From NCBI RefSeq assembly GCF_000022065.1, contig NC_011898.1:2917501-2981500 (forward strand): a stretch of DNA of 64,000 bases, written 5' to 3'. Both the position numbers and the translations under genes were made by a program. This DNA is from Ruminiclostridium cellulolyticum H10. GTDB lineage: Bacteria; Bacillota; Clostridia; Acetivibrionales; DSM-1351. How positions within the stretch are numbered: the first letter of the stretch is position 1; each line of letters starts with the position of its first letter. Positions 34,170-43,883 of this stretch are shown one piece after another. The notes beneath the pieces are model-generated. The model saw nothing but the letters and a program-made list of their open reading frames with translations, ran no database searches and was not told the origin of the DNA.

Positions 34170-37100
34170 TTATTTTCCTGAAAGTTTCTGATTTAAGTTA
34201 TTAAAAAGATCAGTGACATAGGCATCTGTTACTTCACCTTTCGGATTGAAATTGCCCTTGTCATCCAGCTTGATTACATCAAATCCCACCAAAGCTTTGA
34301 TAGCATTCCTAGACCATGTTGCTGAGGAATTAATATCTGCGATTTCAGGGTTTGCAGTCGGAAGCTGTACGCCGCTCAGAGTTGCTATTTTGTATACAAA
34401 AACTGCAAGCTCTTCTCTTGTCAACTTTCTGTTCTCATGGTAGTTTCCCTTTTTATCGGCGGTTATCAGGCCTTGTTGTTTGGCTATTTCAAGAGGCTCT
34501 GGAGCACCAGCCAAGACCAATTTAAAGAACTCACCTCTTGTAATTGAACTATCTGACTTAGAATCCTCTTCCTGACCTACTGAAACTATACCATCATAAA
34601 GCTCCTTGTTTTCAGTAAGTTTTTCCTTACTGCCTGCTGTTGAATATGCTCCGTTTTTAAGCATATTTTCAAGCATTGAAGCCGTATCCTTAACATCCTG
34701 CACCGTAACGGATTTAATTTCTTTCAATATCTTTAAAATATCCTCTGATTTAAAATCCATCAAATAGTAGGAAAGTGCTGTGCCGGCTCCCGATAATTCG
34801 CCCGCAGACACGGTGTAATCGCTGAACGACTTCAAAATGTAACTATCCAGCTGTTCCTGAGTAAGATCAACATTTTTAACGAACTCCGGAAGTCCATTAT
34901 AAACCTCAAAGGTTTCTTTTACATTAGGGTCACGGAATGATGCAAGCATAAAGCCTTCTTCTCCAAAATTGACAATATTATCATACGCACCATAGCCGAA
35001 TCTTATCTTAGGAGTGATATAGTTTTCGTTTATAACTGAACCTATTGGAATATATTTTCCGCTAAATACAGTCCCCATCTTTTCATATGTTGAATAAAGC
35101 ATATTATACTGTATAGTACCGTCTACTGATATACCCTCTCTTTTTACAGGCTTTGGAAGTTTTGAATAATCCTGCTTCACAATATCCTTTGATGACATCC
35201 CGTCGGTTAAATTCTTGATTGTAGACTCAAACCTGCTGATACTCTTTTTATTACCTGCGAATGTTATTATCAAATTCTTTTTATTTGTAACCAATGTTTT
35301 GATATTATTCAGCTCTTTTAATACACCTTGGGGATTATTGGAAATTTCTTTTTCCAATTCTGTAAGGAAATTGTAATAATCTAATCCTGTACTATAATTA
35401 AGATAGTTATATACCTCACTAAAATAGGATCTGCTTCTCATTGCTTGTATACTTATAGGACTGTTTGTAAATTGCATTTTAAGTTCCGATATTCTGGACT
35501 TGATTATATTTAAAATATCAGTGTTTTTATTAAATTGAGTATTGAGCAGAATGTCTTTTACAACCTCAATCTGCTTATCATAGTCCCCCATTATTCCAGT
35601 CCATGAAGCACTTAGGACAGGAGAATAATTTTTATAATTTTTATCAGTCAAGGCGGATAAATTAAATGCGACTCCGCTGATATACCTTGTCTTAAGATTT
35701 CCTAATTCATCCTTTGTATGGGACTTGGTATCAAGGTTTCCCAATAAATCAGTATAAAGCTTCAAGTAATGAAGCTTATCAGCAGGAACAGCTGAAGTGT
35801 CCAAATAGAGACGTGTGGATTCGATTTCACCAACATTAGCTTCCGCTGATATCAATCTTACTCCATCAGATTTAACTTCTTTAACGTTATAATTTTTTAC
35901 TTCCTCCGGCAAATCAGAAATCTTCACTGCCTGAATACTCTTAACTACATCTTTATTATCTTCTCTGCTGTTCCACTCGTTGTAGGTTTTTGTTTCTTTG
36001 ACAATCGCATCTATTTGCTGTTGGCTCATTGATGCCTTTAAATCAGAAAGATACTTTTTCTGTTCTGCTGCCTGCTTTTCAGCAAGTCCTGCCTCAGGAA
36101 CAGTAGTAACCAGTGCTGTGTTTTTATTGTTTATAAGAAATCTCTCGGTAAGGCCTTCAAAATATTTTTTGCCTGATTTAGCAGCCATAGACTTTATATT
36201 TTTAAGCATATCGTTATAAAAATCAGGACTGCCTAAATTAGCCCAGAAGCTGCCCATTTGTGTAGACAAATTTACTCCAAGGTTAGGCGTTTCGGTAATG
36301 CTCGATAATCCCCTTAATTCTCCGGCAATTACTGAATCTACGTCATCCGTCTTAAAGCCAGATTTTACAACATTACTCAGATATTTATCAACAAGTGCTT
36401 TAAAATCAGCTTTTTTACTTTCATCAGTATTTTGTGCGGAGAAAGTCAAAACAGGTATTGATAATCCTGTATTAAAAGTAACTGCTATATCTCCTCCAAG
36501 CTTTTTATCCCTGAATTCCTGTTTCAATGCAGAAGTATTACTTCCAATTAACTCATTCAAAATAGCTACACCCAGTAATTCTTCGTTGGAGATACTTTCC
36601 AGTGCAAAGCAATAATCGATCTGAGATGCATTTTTAGTATTTGTACCGGCAGCAACAGGATATTTATAGGTTTTTTCTACTGTTTTCTTAAATGGCTCCA
36701 GCTTTAGTTTTTCAATCTTTATGTCTTTCTTTTCATATTTTGAAAGATAATCAGTATCAATCATTTTAAGAAACTTTTCATAATCCACATTTCCATAGAG
36801 AACCATCAGTGAATTGGATGGATGGTAGTATGTTTGATGAGTCTTTATTACGTCCTCATATTTCAGGTCTTTTACCTTCTCAGGATCTCCTCCCGAAATG
36901 GTAGATTGAGTACTGTTAGGAAATAGGGTTTTTAAATCATTGTATGCCGCCGCAGTTGTTATATTTCCCAAGGCACCCTTCATTTCATTATATACTGTAC
37001 CGCTGATATTAAGATCAGCCTTGCTGTCCGTCATTTCATATCTCCAGGCTTCTCTTTTAAAGATATTTTTGTCATTATATACCGACGGATGATATACACA

Positions 37101-37583
37101 GTCCAGATAAACCTCTGCTAGCTTCAAGAGCTGATCCTCACTCAGTGATGAGACAGGATATGTAGTAAAGTTTTGGGCTGTAAATGCATTTATAAAAGTA
37201 GAATATGTCTGATTCAGAATTGTAAATAATACATTTTTCATTGGATACTTCTGTGAGCCGGATACGGTTATATGCTCTAGTATATGATTAACCCCCGTAT
37301 CATTAAAAGCAGGTGTTTTGAATGAAATGTCAAATGTCCTGTTAGTATCCTTATTCTGTATAAAAATAAACTTTGCACCTGTTTTTTCATGCTCAAATAA
37401 AACAGTTTTACTGTCAATAATATCCATATTTCCAATTTCCATAACCTTGAAACCGGAAACTACCTGACCTGCCTCCGGCAATGCCTTGAGTTCCGTTTGA
37501 GCAGCATTTACACTCGGTGCTGCATTAAGACAGAGGCTTAAAATTAAAACAAATGTCATCATGTACGAAACAACTTTTTTCAT
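34170..37583 (-). CDS. Secreted M16C metallopeptidase with SLH repeats
   Basis: 1137 residues. Signal peptide (1-28); peptidase M16C (presequence protease-like) body with inverted zinc motif His100-x-x-Glu103-His104 (NHILEHITVSGS) and the further glutamate in TVYNEMKGALG; the inactive second half follows. The C-terminus (about 1015-1135) has S-layer homology segments: ITRGEFFKLVL.., KLTREELAVFVYKIATLSG.., and WSRNAIKALVGFDVIKLDDKGNFNPKGEVTDAYV. So the enzyme is predicted to be anchored in the cell wall layer and to cut peptides outside the cell. Most M16C enzymes are intracellular or organellar, which makes this form notable. AGGAGA precedes the ATG; monocistronic. Confidence 0.88.
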   Translation of the reverse strand: MKKVVSYMMTFVLILSLCLNAAPSVNAAQTELKALPEAGQVVSGFKVMEIGNMDIIDSKTVLFEHEKTGAKFIFIQNKDTNRTFDISFKTPAFNDTGVNHILEHITVSGSQKYPMKNVLFTILNQTYSTFINAFTAQNFTTYPVSSLSEDQLLKLAEVYLDCVYHPSVYNDKNIFKREAWRYEMTDSKADLNISGTVYNEMKGALGNITTAAAYNDLKTLFPNSTQSTISGGDPEKVKDLKYEDVIKTHQTYYHPSNSLMVLYGNVDYEKFLKMIDTDYLSKYEKKDIKIEKLKLEPFKKTVEKTYKYPVAAGTNTKNASQIDYCFALESISNEELLGVAILNELIGSNTSALKQEFRDKKLGGDIAVTFNTGLSIPVLTFSAQNTDESKKADFKALVDKYLSNVVKSGFKTDDVDSVIAGELRGLSSITETPNLGVNLSTQMGSFWANLGSPDFYNDMLKNIKSMAAKSGKKYFEGLTERFLINNKNTALVTTVPEAGLAEKQAAEQKKYLSDLKASMSQQQIDAIVKETKTYNEWNSREDNKDVVKSIQAVKISDLPEEVKNYNVKEVKSDGVRLISAEANVGEIESTRLYLDTSAVPADKLHYLKLYTDLLGNLDTKSHTKDELGNLKTRYISGVAFNLSALTDKNYKNYSPVLSASWTGIMGDYDKQIEVVKDILLNTQFNKNTDILNIIKSRISELKMQFTNSPISIQAMRSRSYFSEVYNYLNYSTGLDYYNFLTELEKEISNNPQGVLKELNNIKTLVTNKKNLIITFAGNKKSISRFESTIKNLTDGMSSKDIVKQDYSKLPKPVKREGISVDGTIQYNMLYSTYEKMGTVFSGKYIPIGSVINENYITPKIRFGYGAYDNIVNFGEEGFMLASFRDPNVKETFEVYNGLPEFVKNVDLTQEQLDSYILKSFSDYTVSAGELSGAGTALSYYLMDFKSEDILKILKEIKSVTVQDVKDTASMLENMLKNGAYSTAGSKEKLTENKELYDGIVSVGQEEDSKSDSSITRGEFFKLVLAGAPEPLEIAKQQGLITADKKGNYHENRKLTREELAVFVYKIATLSGVQLPTANPEIADINSSATWSRNAIKALVGFDVIKLDDKGNFNPKGEVTDAYVTDLFNNLNQKLSGK

Positions 37584-37893
37584 TACTCTTGTCTCCTTTT
37601 ATTATTTTTACTATTAATTTTGTAAAACTATACGATAATATCAACTAACAAGTCTTACAAAGTTTTCTAAATATTTAGTTGTAAGACTAGTTTACATTAA
37701 CAGAAATGGTAAGTCCATTCTTTTACATAAAATGATTTTAAAATATTCACAAAATATATTATTCCAAACTGTCTGCTAATTACCCCTAATAAGCGGCTAT
37801 AAAATTCCATTTCTTTTTATCTGAATTTCTTTAATAAAAGTGGTTATTCTAACAATGTAAATTAATTGAAAAACTAAAACCAAGGAGAACATT
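37584..37893. promoter_or_regulatory. Divergent intergenic region with inverted repeat
   Basis: 310 bp between the M16 peptidase and the oxidoreductase. A perfect 10-bp inverted repeat AGTCTTACAA (37651-37660) / TTGTAAGACT (37679-37688), 18-bp centre, is a candidate operator or a leader hairpin for the peptidase. No gene or clear promoter pair was resolved. Confidence 0.4.
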
Positions 37894-39426
37894 ATGCCAC
37901 AAAATCTTATTGAAAAAGCGTTTTCAAGGCCGGTAGAATCTTATTGGATTGGGTCAACACCTAAAACAGATTACCCGGAGTTGAATGAAAATATTAAAAC
38001 CGATATTCTGGTTGTAGGAGGCGGAATAACCGGGATAGCAACAGCCTATTTGCTTCAAAAGGAAGGCTTTGATGTTGTTATAATAGATGCAAATAGAATC
38101 GTCCACTCAACTTCGGGACACACCACAGCAAAAATAACTTCTCTCCACAGCATAAAATATGCAAAACTGATAAAGCAGTTGGGGGAAGAAGGTGCCGGCA
38201 AATACGGAGAAGTTAACGAAAAAGCCATCTCAACAATAGAAGATATAATTAAAGAAAGCAGTATACAATGTGATTTCAGCCGACAACCAAACTTTGTTTA
38301 CACAAAGGAAGAACAATATATAAACGTTATTGAGGAGGAGGTAAATGCAGCTAAATCTATTGGCCTTCCTGCAAGGTATGAAGCCTCTTTGCCTCTTCCC
38401 TTTCCTGTTCAGGGTGCAGTTTGTTTTGATAATCAGGCACAGTTTCATCCTCGTAAATATCTTCTGTCCCTTGCAGATATATTTGTAAAAAACGGCGGGC
38501 ATATTTTTGAGAACACGGTAGCACTTGACATCCATGAAGACCGTGAATGTACAACATCTACCCGAAACGGTTTCAGAATAAAATCAGACAAGGTAATAAT
38601 AGCCAGTCACTTCCCCTTTTATGACGGATGGGGGTTCTATTCCGCCAGAATGTTTGCAGAACGCTCCTATGCACTTGCTGTAAAATCACCTATAAATGTC
38701 CCATACGGTATGTACATCTCCTATGAAGAGCCCACAAGGTCTATAAGGACCCAGCCGGGAGAGGATGGCAGTCAGCTCCTGATTTTGAGTGGGGAACACC
38801 ACAAAACGGGAGAGGACAAAAATGAAAAGGAAAATTATATAAATTTGATTAAATTTGCAGAAACGGATTTTAAGGCCACAGAAGTACCATATCGCTGGTC
38901 TGCCCAGGATTATACCGTCATGAACGAAATACCTTTTATTGGTCATATTACAGGTAATAAAATGAATATCTTTGTAGCCACAGGATTCCAGAAATGGGGT
39001 ATGACAACCAGTCATGTATCAGCGATGATAATACGTGATATAATTACCAACGGAAAAAGTGAAGCTGAAAATATTTTTATGCCCTCAAGGTTTACTCCGG
39101 CAAGCTCGGCAAAGAACTTTATAAAAGAAAACCTTGATGTTGTTGACAACCTTATTTCAGGTAAGCTGGAGTCACCACCCCAAGAGCTTACAATAGAACC
39201 GGGAGAAGGTAAGGCTATAAAGTACGACGGTAAAAAAGCCGGAGCCTACATGGATAATGACGGTAATATCTTTATAGTTGATACAACATGTAAACATCTC
39301 GGTTGTGAAGTTCATTGGAATTCAGCAGAAAAAACCTGGGATTGTCCCTGCCATGCTTCCAGATACAACTATGACGGAACGGTAATCGAAGGCCCTGCAC
39401 TAAAACCTCTTGACAGACTAAAGTAG
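37894..39426 (+). CDS. FAD-dependent oxidoreductase with C-terminal Rieske domain
   Basis: 510 residues. The N-terminal DAO-type fold has the dinucleotide motif VVGGGITGIATAYLLQKEGFDVVIID (38-64). The C-terminal ~90 residues are a Rieske domain with C-x-H (TCKHLGC) and C-x2-H (CPCHASR) ligands for a 2Fe-2S cluster. Related proteins are annotated as glycine/D-amino acid oxidases with Rieske tails; substrates are not established. No signal peptide, so cytoplasmic. AAGGAGA precedes the ATG. It is convergent with the YwaF-type gene, with no room for a long terminator. Confidence 0.88.
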   Translation: MPQNLIEKAFSRPVESYWIGSTPKTDYPELNENIKTDILVVGGGITGIATAYLLQKEGFDVVIIDANRIVHSTSGHTTAKITSLHSIKYAKLIKQLGEEGAGKYGEVNEKAISTIEDIIKESSIQCDFSRQPNFVYTKEEQYINVIEEEVNAAKSIGLPARYEASLPLPFPVQGAVCFDNQAQFHPRKYLLSLADIFVKNGGHIFENTVALDIHEDRECTTSTRNGFRIKSDKVIIASHFPFYDGWGFYSARMFAERSYALAVKSPINVPYGMYISYEEPTRSIRTQPGEDGSQLLILSGEHHKTGEDKNEKENYINLIKFAETDFKATEVPYRWSAQDYTVMNEIPFIGHITGNKMNIFVATGFQKWGMTTSHVSAMIIRDIITNGKSEAENIFMPSRFTPASSAKNFIKENLDVVDNLISGKLESPPQELTIEPGEGKAIKYDGKKAGAYMDNDGNIFIVDTTCKHLGCEVHWNSAEKTWDCPCHASRYNYDGTVIEGPALKPLDRLK

Positions 39427-39440
39427 ACGGGTTATAGGCA

Positions 39441-40223
39441 TCACCTGTCAGCAAGAACTTTTTTGCTTTTTGTGGCTTTCAGACAGCGTGTTTTACGTCT
39501 TTCCATTACCAAGAACGGAACATATAAAACCGCCCACAATACGCATCCCAGTATAAATGTAGGTATAAGATACCACTGATTTCCAACATGCCCTGCAAAA
39601 ACTTCCATAAGCGAACCGGGGGCCGGAAAACGCAAGAAAAAGTAATTTCCGTTGGTAATTATGTTTACAGGAGTAATCATCAGTGCAAAAGCAATGAGTA
39701 TTGCAATTGTCTTTGGAAGGCTTCTTATATCGGGTCTGAAACCCATGCCAAATACCATGAATACAGGGATAAAACAAATAATTCCATGAACAAGGATGGT
39801 TTGTATATATATGAATGAAAAGGTTGGATAATAAAAGACATCAGGTGTTAAAAGTGCCATAAAAGCCGGAGCCAGACCCATTGCATACGAATATTCCATA
39901 AGTAATCTGCTTCTGGTAATAGTCATTATAGGAAGTATAATAAACATAAGGCTGCACAAGTGAAGGGGCAGCGTATACCCCCATGAAAACTTCCCCACAG
40001 CGTTGTACCATAGCACCTGTGCACCTTCTGTCAAGGGCAGCAGCAAGCTGGTCAGTATAAGCATCCTCCACTTTTTTACCTCACTCTTATCCTTAAACAG
40101 TATAGTCATAATACACCACATGCACACCACCATAGCCACAGCCAGAATATGCTGTATAGAAAACAAAGAATTGTGAAGTCTCTGTGGAATATCGTCTATG
40201 TACGTAAAAAAATATCTGAACAT
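39441..40223 (-). CDS. YwaF-type integral membrane protein
   Basis: 260 residues with six to seven hydrophobic helices: ILAVAMVVCMWCIMTILF, LPLHLCSLMFIILPIMTI, FIYIQTILVHGIICFIPVFMV, and others. HxCS and QTILVHG are conserved in the TIGR02206/YwaF family (also related to eukaryotic TMEM164). Function of the bacterial family is unknown. It lies alone between two plus-strand genes. Confidence 0.75.
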   Translation of the reverse strand: MFRYFFTYIDDIPQRLHNSLFSIQHILAVAMVVCMWCIMTILFKDKSEVKKWRMLILTSLLLPLTEGAQVLWYNAVGKFSWGYTLPLHLCSLMFIILPIMTITRSRLLMEYSYAMGLAPAFMALLTPDVFYYPTFSFIYIQTILVHGIICFIPVFMVFGMGFRPDIRSLPKTIAILIAFALMITPVNIITNGNYFFLRFPAPGSLMEVFAGHVGNQWYLIPTFILGCVLWAVLYVPFLVMERRKTRCLKATKSKKVLADR

Positions 40224-40391
40224 TTCAAATCCTTCCTTGTCCGACCCTTTATATAATAATTTATATTCCTCGGACTGAATTTTAATCCTTTAGTATGAAA
40301 ATTATTTTATTGACTTATGTTCCAATCTAAGTAAAATATTATATAGACTAGTTAAGAAATTCTTTACAGTGTAAAGAATATGGAGGTTAAG

Positions 40392-41756
40392 ATGAGAAGA
40401 GATGAGATCAGCAAGGTAATTCTGTCCGAAAAGGATATTCCCAAGCAGTGGTATAACATTGTAGCAGATATGCCCAATAAACCCGCTCCCTATCACAATC
40501 CCGCAACACTGGATATCATTAAGCCCGACGATATGAAAGCCATTTTCCCCGACGAAGTAATCAGACAGGAAATGTCTACCGAACGTTACATAGACATACC
40601 TGATGAAGTTCGCCAAAGGTATTGCCAGTTCAGGCCAAGTCCTCTATATAGAGCAAGGGCTCTTGAAAAGCAGCTTGATACTACTGCAAGAATTTATTAT
40701 AAATATGAAGGGACGAATGCTACCGGGAGCCACAAGCTTAATTCTGCAATACCCCAGGTATATTACAATAAGCTGGCAGGTATTAAAAGACTTGCAACTG
40801 AAACAGGGGCTGGTCAATGGGGCAGTGCTTTAAGTCTTGCAACAAGCCAATTTGGGTTGGAATGTTCTGTTTATATGGTTAATGTAAGCTATCAGCAGAA
40901 GCCTTATAGGCGTTCTTTTATGAAAACCTTTGGTGCAAATGTTGTAGCAAGTCCCAGCACACTAACAAACAGTGGACGGAGTATTTTAGAGATAGACCCT
41001 GATTGTTCGGGCAGTCTTGGAATCGCAATAAGTGAGGCGGTTGAGGATGCAGCAACACACGCAGATACCAATTATGCATTGGGAAGTGTTTTAAACCACG
41101 TCTGCCTGCATCAGACTATAATCGGTATTGAAGCAAAAAAGCAAATGGAATATTTAGATGAATATCCCGATGTAATTTTTGCTTGCTGCGGAGGCGGAAG
41201 CAATTTTGCAGGTATAGCCTTCCCGTTTTTACAGGATAAGCTGAACGGACATAATTTAAGAGCTGTTGCTGTTGAACCGTCAGCATGTCCTACTTTGACA
41301 AAGGGTGTGTTTGCATACGATTACGGAGATACTGCAAAAGCAGCTCCAATAACAAAAATGTATACTTTAGGACATGACTTTATTCCCTCCGGTATACATG
41401 CAGGCGGCTTGAGGTACCACGGAGGCTCCGCAATTGTCAGCCAGCTGTACCATGATGGAATCATTGAAGCAAAAGCGTACGGTCAGAAGTCTGTTTTTGA
41501 AGCGGCAGTAGCCTTTGCACGTGCAGAGGGAATTGTTCCTGCTCCTGAATCGGCACATGCTATAAGGGCTGCAATGGATGAAGCTATCCTGGCAAAGGAA
41601 TCTGGCGAGGAAAAGGTTATTCTGTTCTGTCTCAGCGGACACGGGTACTTTGATTTTGCGGCGTATGAAAACTACTTTAGCGGACTGATTGATGATATAG
41701 AATTTTCCCCTGAATCTACTAAAAAGAGTTTACAGGATTTACCAAACATAAAATAG
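40392..41756 (+). CDS. Tryptophan synthase beta-like enzyme (TrpB2)
   Basis: 454-residue PLP enzyme. The cofactor lysine is in TGSHKLNSA; ETGAGQWGSALSLA and CCGGGSNFAGIAFP bind substrate and the PLP phosphate. The long N-terminal extension and the PYRRSFMKTFGA insert identify the TrpB2 subgroup, which makes tryptophan from indole and serine without a TrpA partner, or salvages indole. There is no trpA or other trp gene beside it. ATG at 40392 has GGAGG upstream; the frame from 40380 does not. Confidence 0.9.
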   Translation: MRRDEISKVILSEKDIPKQWYNIVADMPNKPAPYHNPATLDIIKPDDMKAIFPDEVIRQEMSTERYIDIPDEVRQRYCQFRPSPLYRARALEKQLDTTARIYYKYEGTNATGSHKLNSAIPQVYYNKLAGIKRLATETGAGQWGSALSLATSQFGLECSVYMVNVSYQQKPYRRSFMKTFGANVVASPSTLTNSGRSILEIDPDCSGSLGIAISEAVEDAATHADTNYALGSVLNHVCLHQTIIGIEAKKQMEYLDEYPDVIFACCGGGSNFAGIAFPFLQDKLNGHNLRAVAVEPSACPTLTKGVFAYDYGDTAKAAPITKMYTLGHDFIPSGIHAGGLRYHGGSAIVSQLYHDGIIEAKAYGQKSVFEAAVAFARAEGIVPAPESAHAIRAAMDEAILAKESGEEKVILFCLSGHGYFDFAAYENYFSGLIDDIEFSPESTKKSLQDLPNIK

Positions 41757-41780
41757 TTTTTCAATATAACATTATACAAT

Positions 41781-41820
41781 AAAGCGTACTTCACTGATTT
41801 AATTGGTGAGTACGCTTTTT
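41781..41820. terminator. Bidirectional terminator between trpB2 and GH42 gene
   Basis: AAAGCGTAC (41781-41789) pairs with GTACGCTTT (41810-41818), extended by TCAC/GTGA, with T-rich tails on both sides. Confidence 0.85.
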
Positions 41821-41822
41821 AC

Positions 41823-43883
41823 CTATATTTTAGCTTTTAGCACTTTTACGTCAAAAGGAGCAAGTTCCAGCATCCCCTGCCTGATTTCTCCAGTGAACAT
41901 ATCCGTTAAACCTTTAGTAAGCTGAATATCTTGTTTTTCGTGATTGAAGTTCATAAGAAATATGTAGCGGTTTTGCCCATCTGTACGAAGCTGGCTTGTC
42001 ACTCCGCATGGTAGTTCAACGTCCAGTGTACGTGATAGTGTTAGTTTTTTCATAAGGGCATTATAAAAATCCTCAAGGAAATCTTCTCCTGTACGGGCTG
42101 CCATATAGTAGGCATTCCCCTTTCCAAAACGGTTAACTGTCAGTGCAGGCCTACCCGCATAAAACTCCTCTCCATACCGAGCCAGAACCTCTGCGGATTC
42201 GGCATGAACCAGATCACAGAAATCTTGTACCCTATAAGTCCCTGAGAGACCCAGAGAGTTATCACTCAGTATGAGACTATTGTTTTCATCCGGGTGCATA
42301 GTATCTATTTCCTCACTCCAAATACCTGTAACTGCACGCAGCGGACCCGGAAATCCGCCCAAATGACATAGGTCATTTTCATTTACAATTCCACTCCAAT
42401 AGGTGGCAACAAAGGTACCTCCCTCATTTACAAATGTCTCTATACGCTCTCCGACACCGGGATGGGTCAGATAGAGCATTGGTGCAATAACTAGTTTATA
42501 CTGTGATAAATTATCTCTTGCACCTATAATGTCTACAGATACACCTCGTTTCCAGAAGGCTGTATAATGTGCGACACAGGTTTCCTCGTACTTTATCCTG
42601 TCACGTGCAAGAGCCTGTGCCTCCTCCATAGCCCACCGATTTTCCCAGTCGAATATGATAGCAACCTTTGGATGAACCGTTGTTCCCACCACCTCATCCA
42701 GCTTTTCAAGAACTTGCCCTACTTGTGCAACCTCCCGGAAAACACGGGTATTCTCGTGACCAACATGATCTACCACCGCACCATGAAATTTTTCAAAACT
42801 TCCTCTTGATTTTCTCCACTGAAAATACTGAACTGTATCGCTGCCATGAGCAACTGCCTGAAGTGAAGATAACATATGCATACCGGGACGTTTGAGTTTG
42901 TTTACTTTTTGCCAGTTAACCGTACTGGGTGTACTTTCCATCATCATAAACGGCTTGCCCTGCTTAAGAGACCTGTTGATATCATGGACAAAGGAGGTTC
43001 GTATGCCTATTTTCCAATCCGGCTGCTCCGAGGTATGCCAAGTCGGGTAATTATCCCATGAAACTACGTCAATCTCTTTTGAAAGTTCCCGGTATTCTAA
43101 ACCCGGAAAGGTTCCCATCAGGTTGGTAGTGACGGAAATTTCCGGTGTCAGCTCCCGCAGAGGTTTAATCTCGTTTTTTAAAAAATCAATTGTCTGGTGT
43201 GAGACAAACCTCTTCCAGTCCAGAATAAGTCCATGAGTCTCATGCTCACCCCGGGGAGATGGTGACTCTATTTGTGACCAATCTGTATATCGGTGTGCCC
43301 AGAAACCCGTCCACCACTCATGGTTAAGCCGCTCGAGGTCACCCTCGTACTTTTTCATAAGAAAACTGCGGAACGCTTCCTGACATAATGGACAATGACA
43401 TTCCCCGCTGTACTCATTTGAGATATGCCATAAAATTAGTGCAGGATGCCTTGCATACCGCTCTGCCAGCAAACGGTTGATTTGGCTTACCTTTTTACGG
43501 TAAATGGGGGATGTAAGGCAATGGTTATGACGTCCGCCATGGAAATCCTTTAGCCTGTCCGCCTGAGTACGCAATATTTCCGGGTACTTTTGCGACATCC
43601 ACGAGGGTTTTGCACCGCTTGGGGTAGCCAGAATGGCGGTCATTTCGTTTTTAGAAAGTTTATCCATAATTTCGTCCAGCCAACTAAAATCAAACTTCCC
43701 CTCTTCCGGCTCCAATGCCATCCACGAAAAAATTCCTATAGTCATTACATTACAATGTGCAAGCTTCATAAGACGAAAATCTTCATCCAATATCTTTGGC
43801 GCCTTCAACCACTGATCCGGATTATAGTCTCCACCATGCAGAATATGTGGAAAATTCATACCAATAGGCATATATTTATCCAT
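41823..43883 (-). CDS. GH42 beta-galactosidase
   Basis: 686 residues, no signal peptide, so cytoplasmic. N-terminal TIM barrel (HGGDYNPDQW start), acid/base glutamate in WHISNEYSGECHC, nucleophile in MMMESTPSTVNW, and a CHCPLC cysteine group that binds zinc in the family; then the trimerisation and C-terminal domains. It removes terminal beta-galactose, here probably from xyloglucan oligosaccharides. The ATG at 43883 has AAGGAGAG at good distance; the GTG at 43886 is less likely. Last gene of the run GH31-GH3-kinase-regulator-GH42, overlapping the regulator gene by 8 bp. Confidence 0.93.
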   Translation of the reverse strand: MDKYMPIGMNFPHILHGGDYNPDQWLKAPKILDEDFRLMKLAHCNVMTIGIFSWMALEPEEGKFDFSWLDEIMDKLSKNEMTAILATPSGAKPSWMSQKYPEILRTQADRLKDFHGGRHNHCLTSPIYRKKVSQINRLLAERYARHPALILWHISNEYSGECHCPLCQEAFRSFLMKKYEGDLERLNHEWWTGFWAHRYTDWSQIESPSPRGEHETHGLILDWKRFVSHQTIDFLKNEIKPLRELTPEISVTTNLMGTFPGLEYRELSKEIDVVSWDNYPTWHTSEQPDWKIGIRTSFVHDINRSLKQGKPFMMMESTPSTVNWQKVNKLKRPGMHMLSSLQAVAHGSDTVQYFQWRKSRGSFEKFHGAVVDHVGHENTRVFREVAQVGQVLEKLDEVVGTTVHPKVAIIFDWENRWAMEEAQALARDRIKYEETCVAHYTAFWKRGVSVDIIGARDNLSQYKLVIAPMLYLTHPGVGERIETFVNEGGTFVATYWSGIVNENDLCHLGGFPGPLRAVTGIWSEEIDTMHPDENNSLILSDNSLGLSGTYRVQDFCDLVHAESAEVLARYGEEFYAGRPALTVNRFGKGNAYYMAARTGEDFLEDFYNALMKKLTLSRTLDVELPCGVTSQLRTDGQNRYIFLMNFNHEKQDIQLTKGLTDMFTGEIRQGMLELAPFDVKVLKAKI

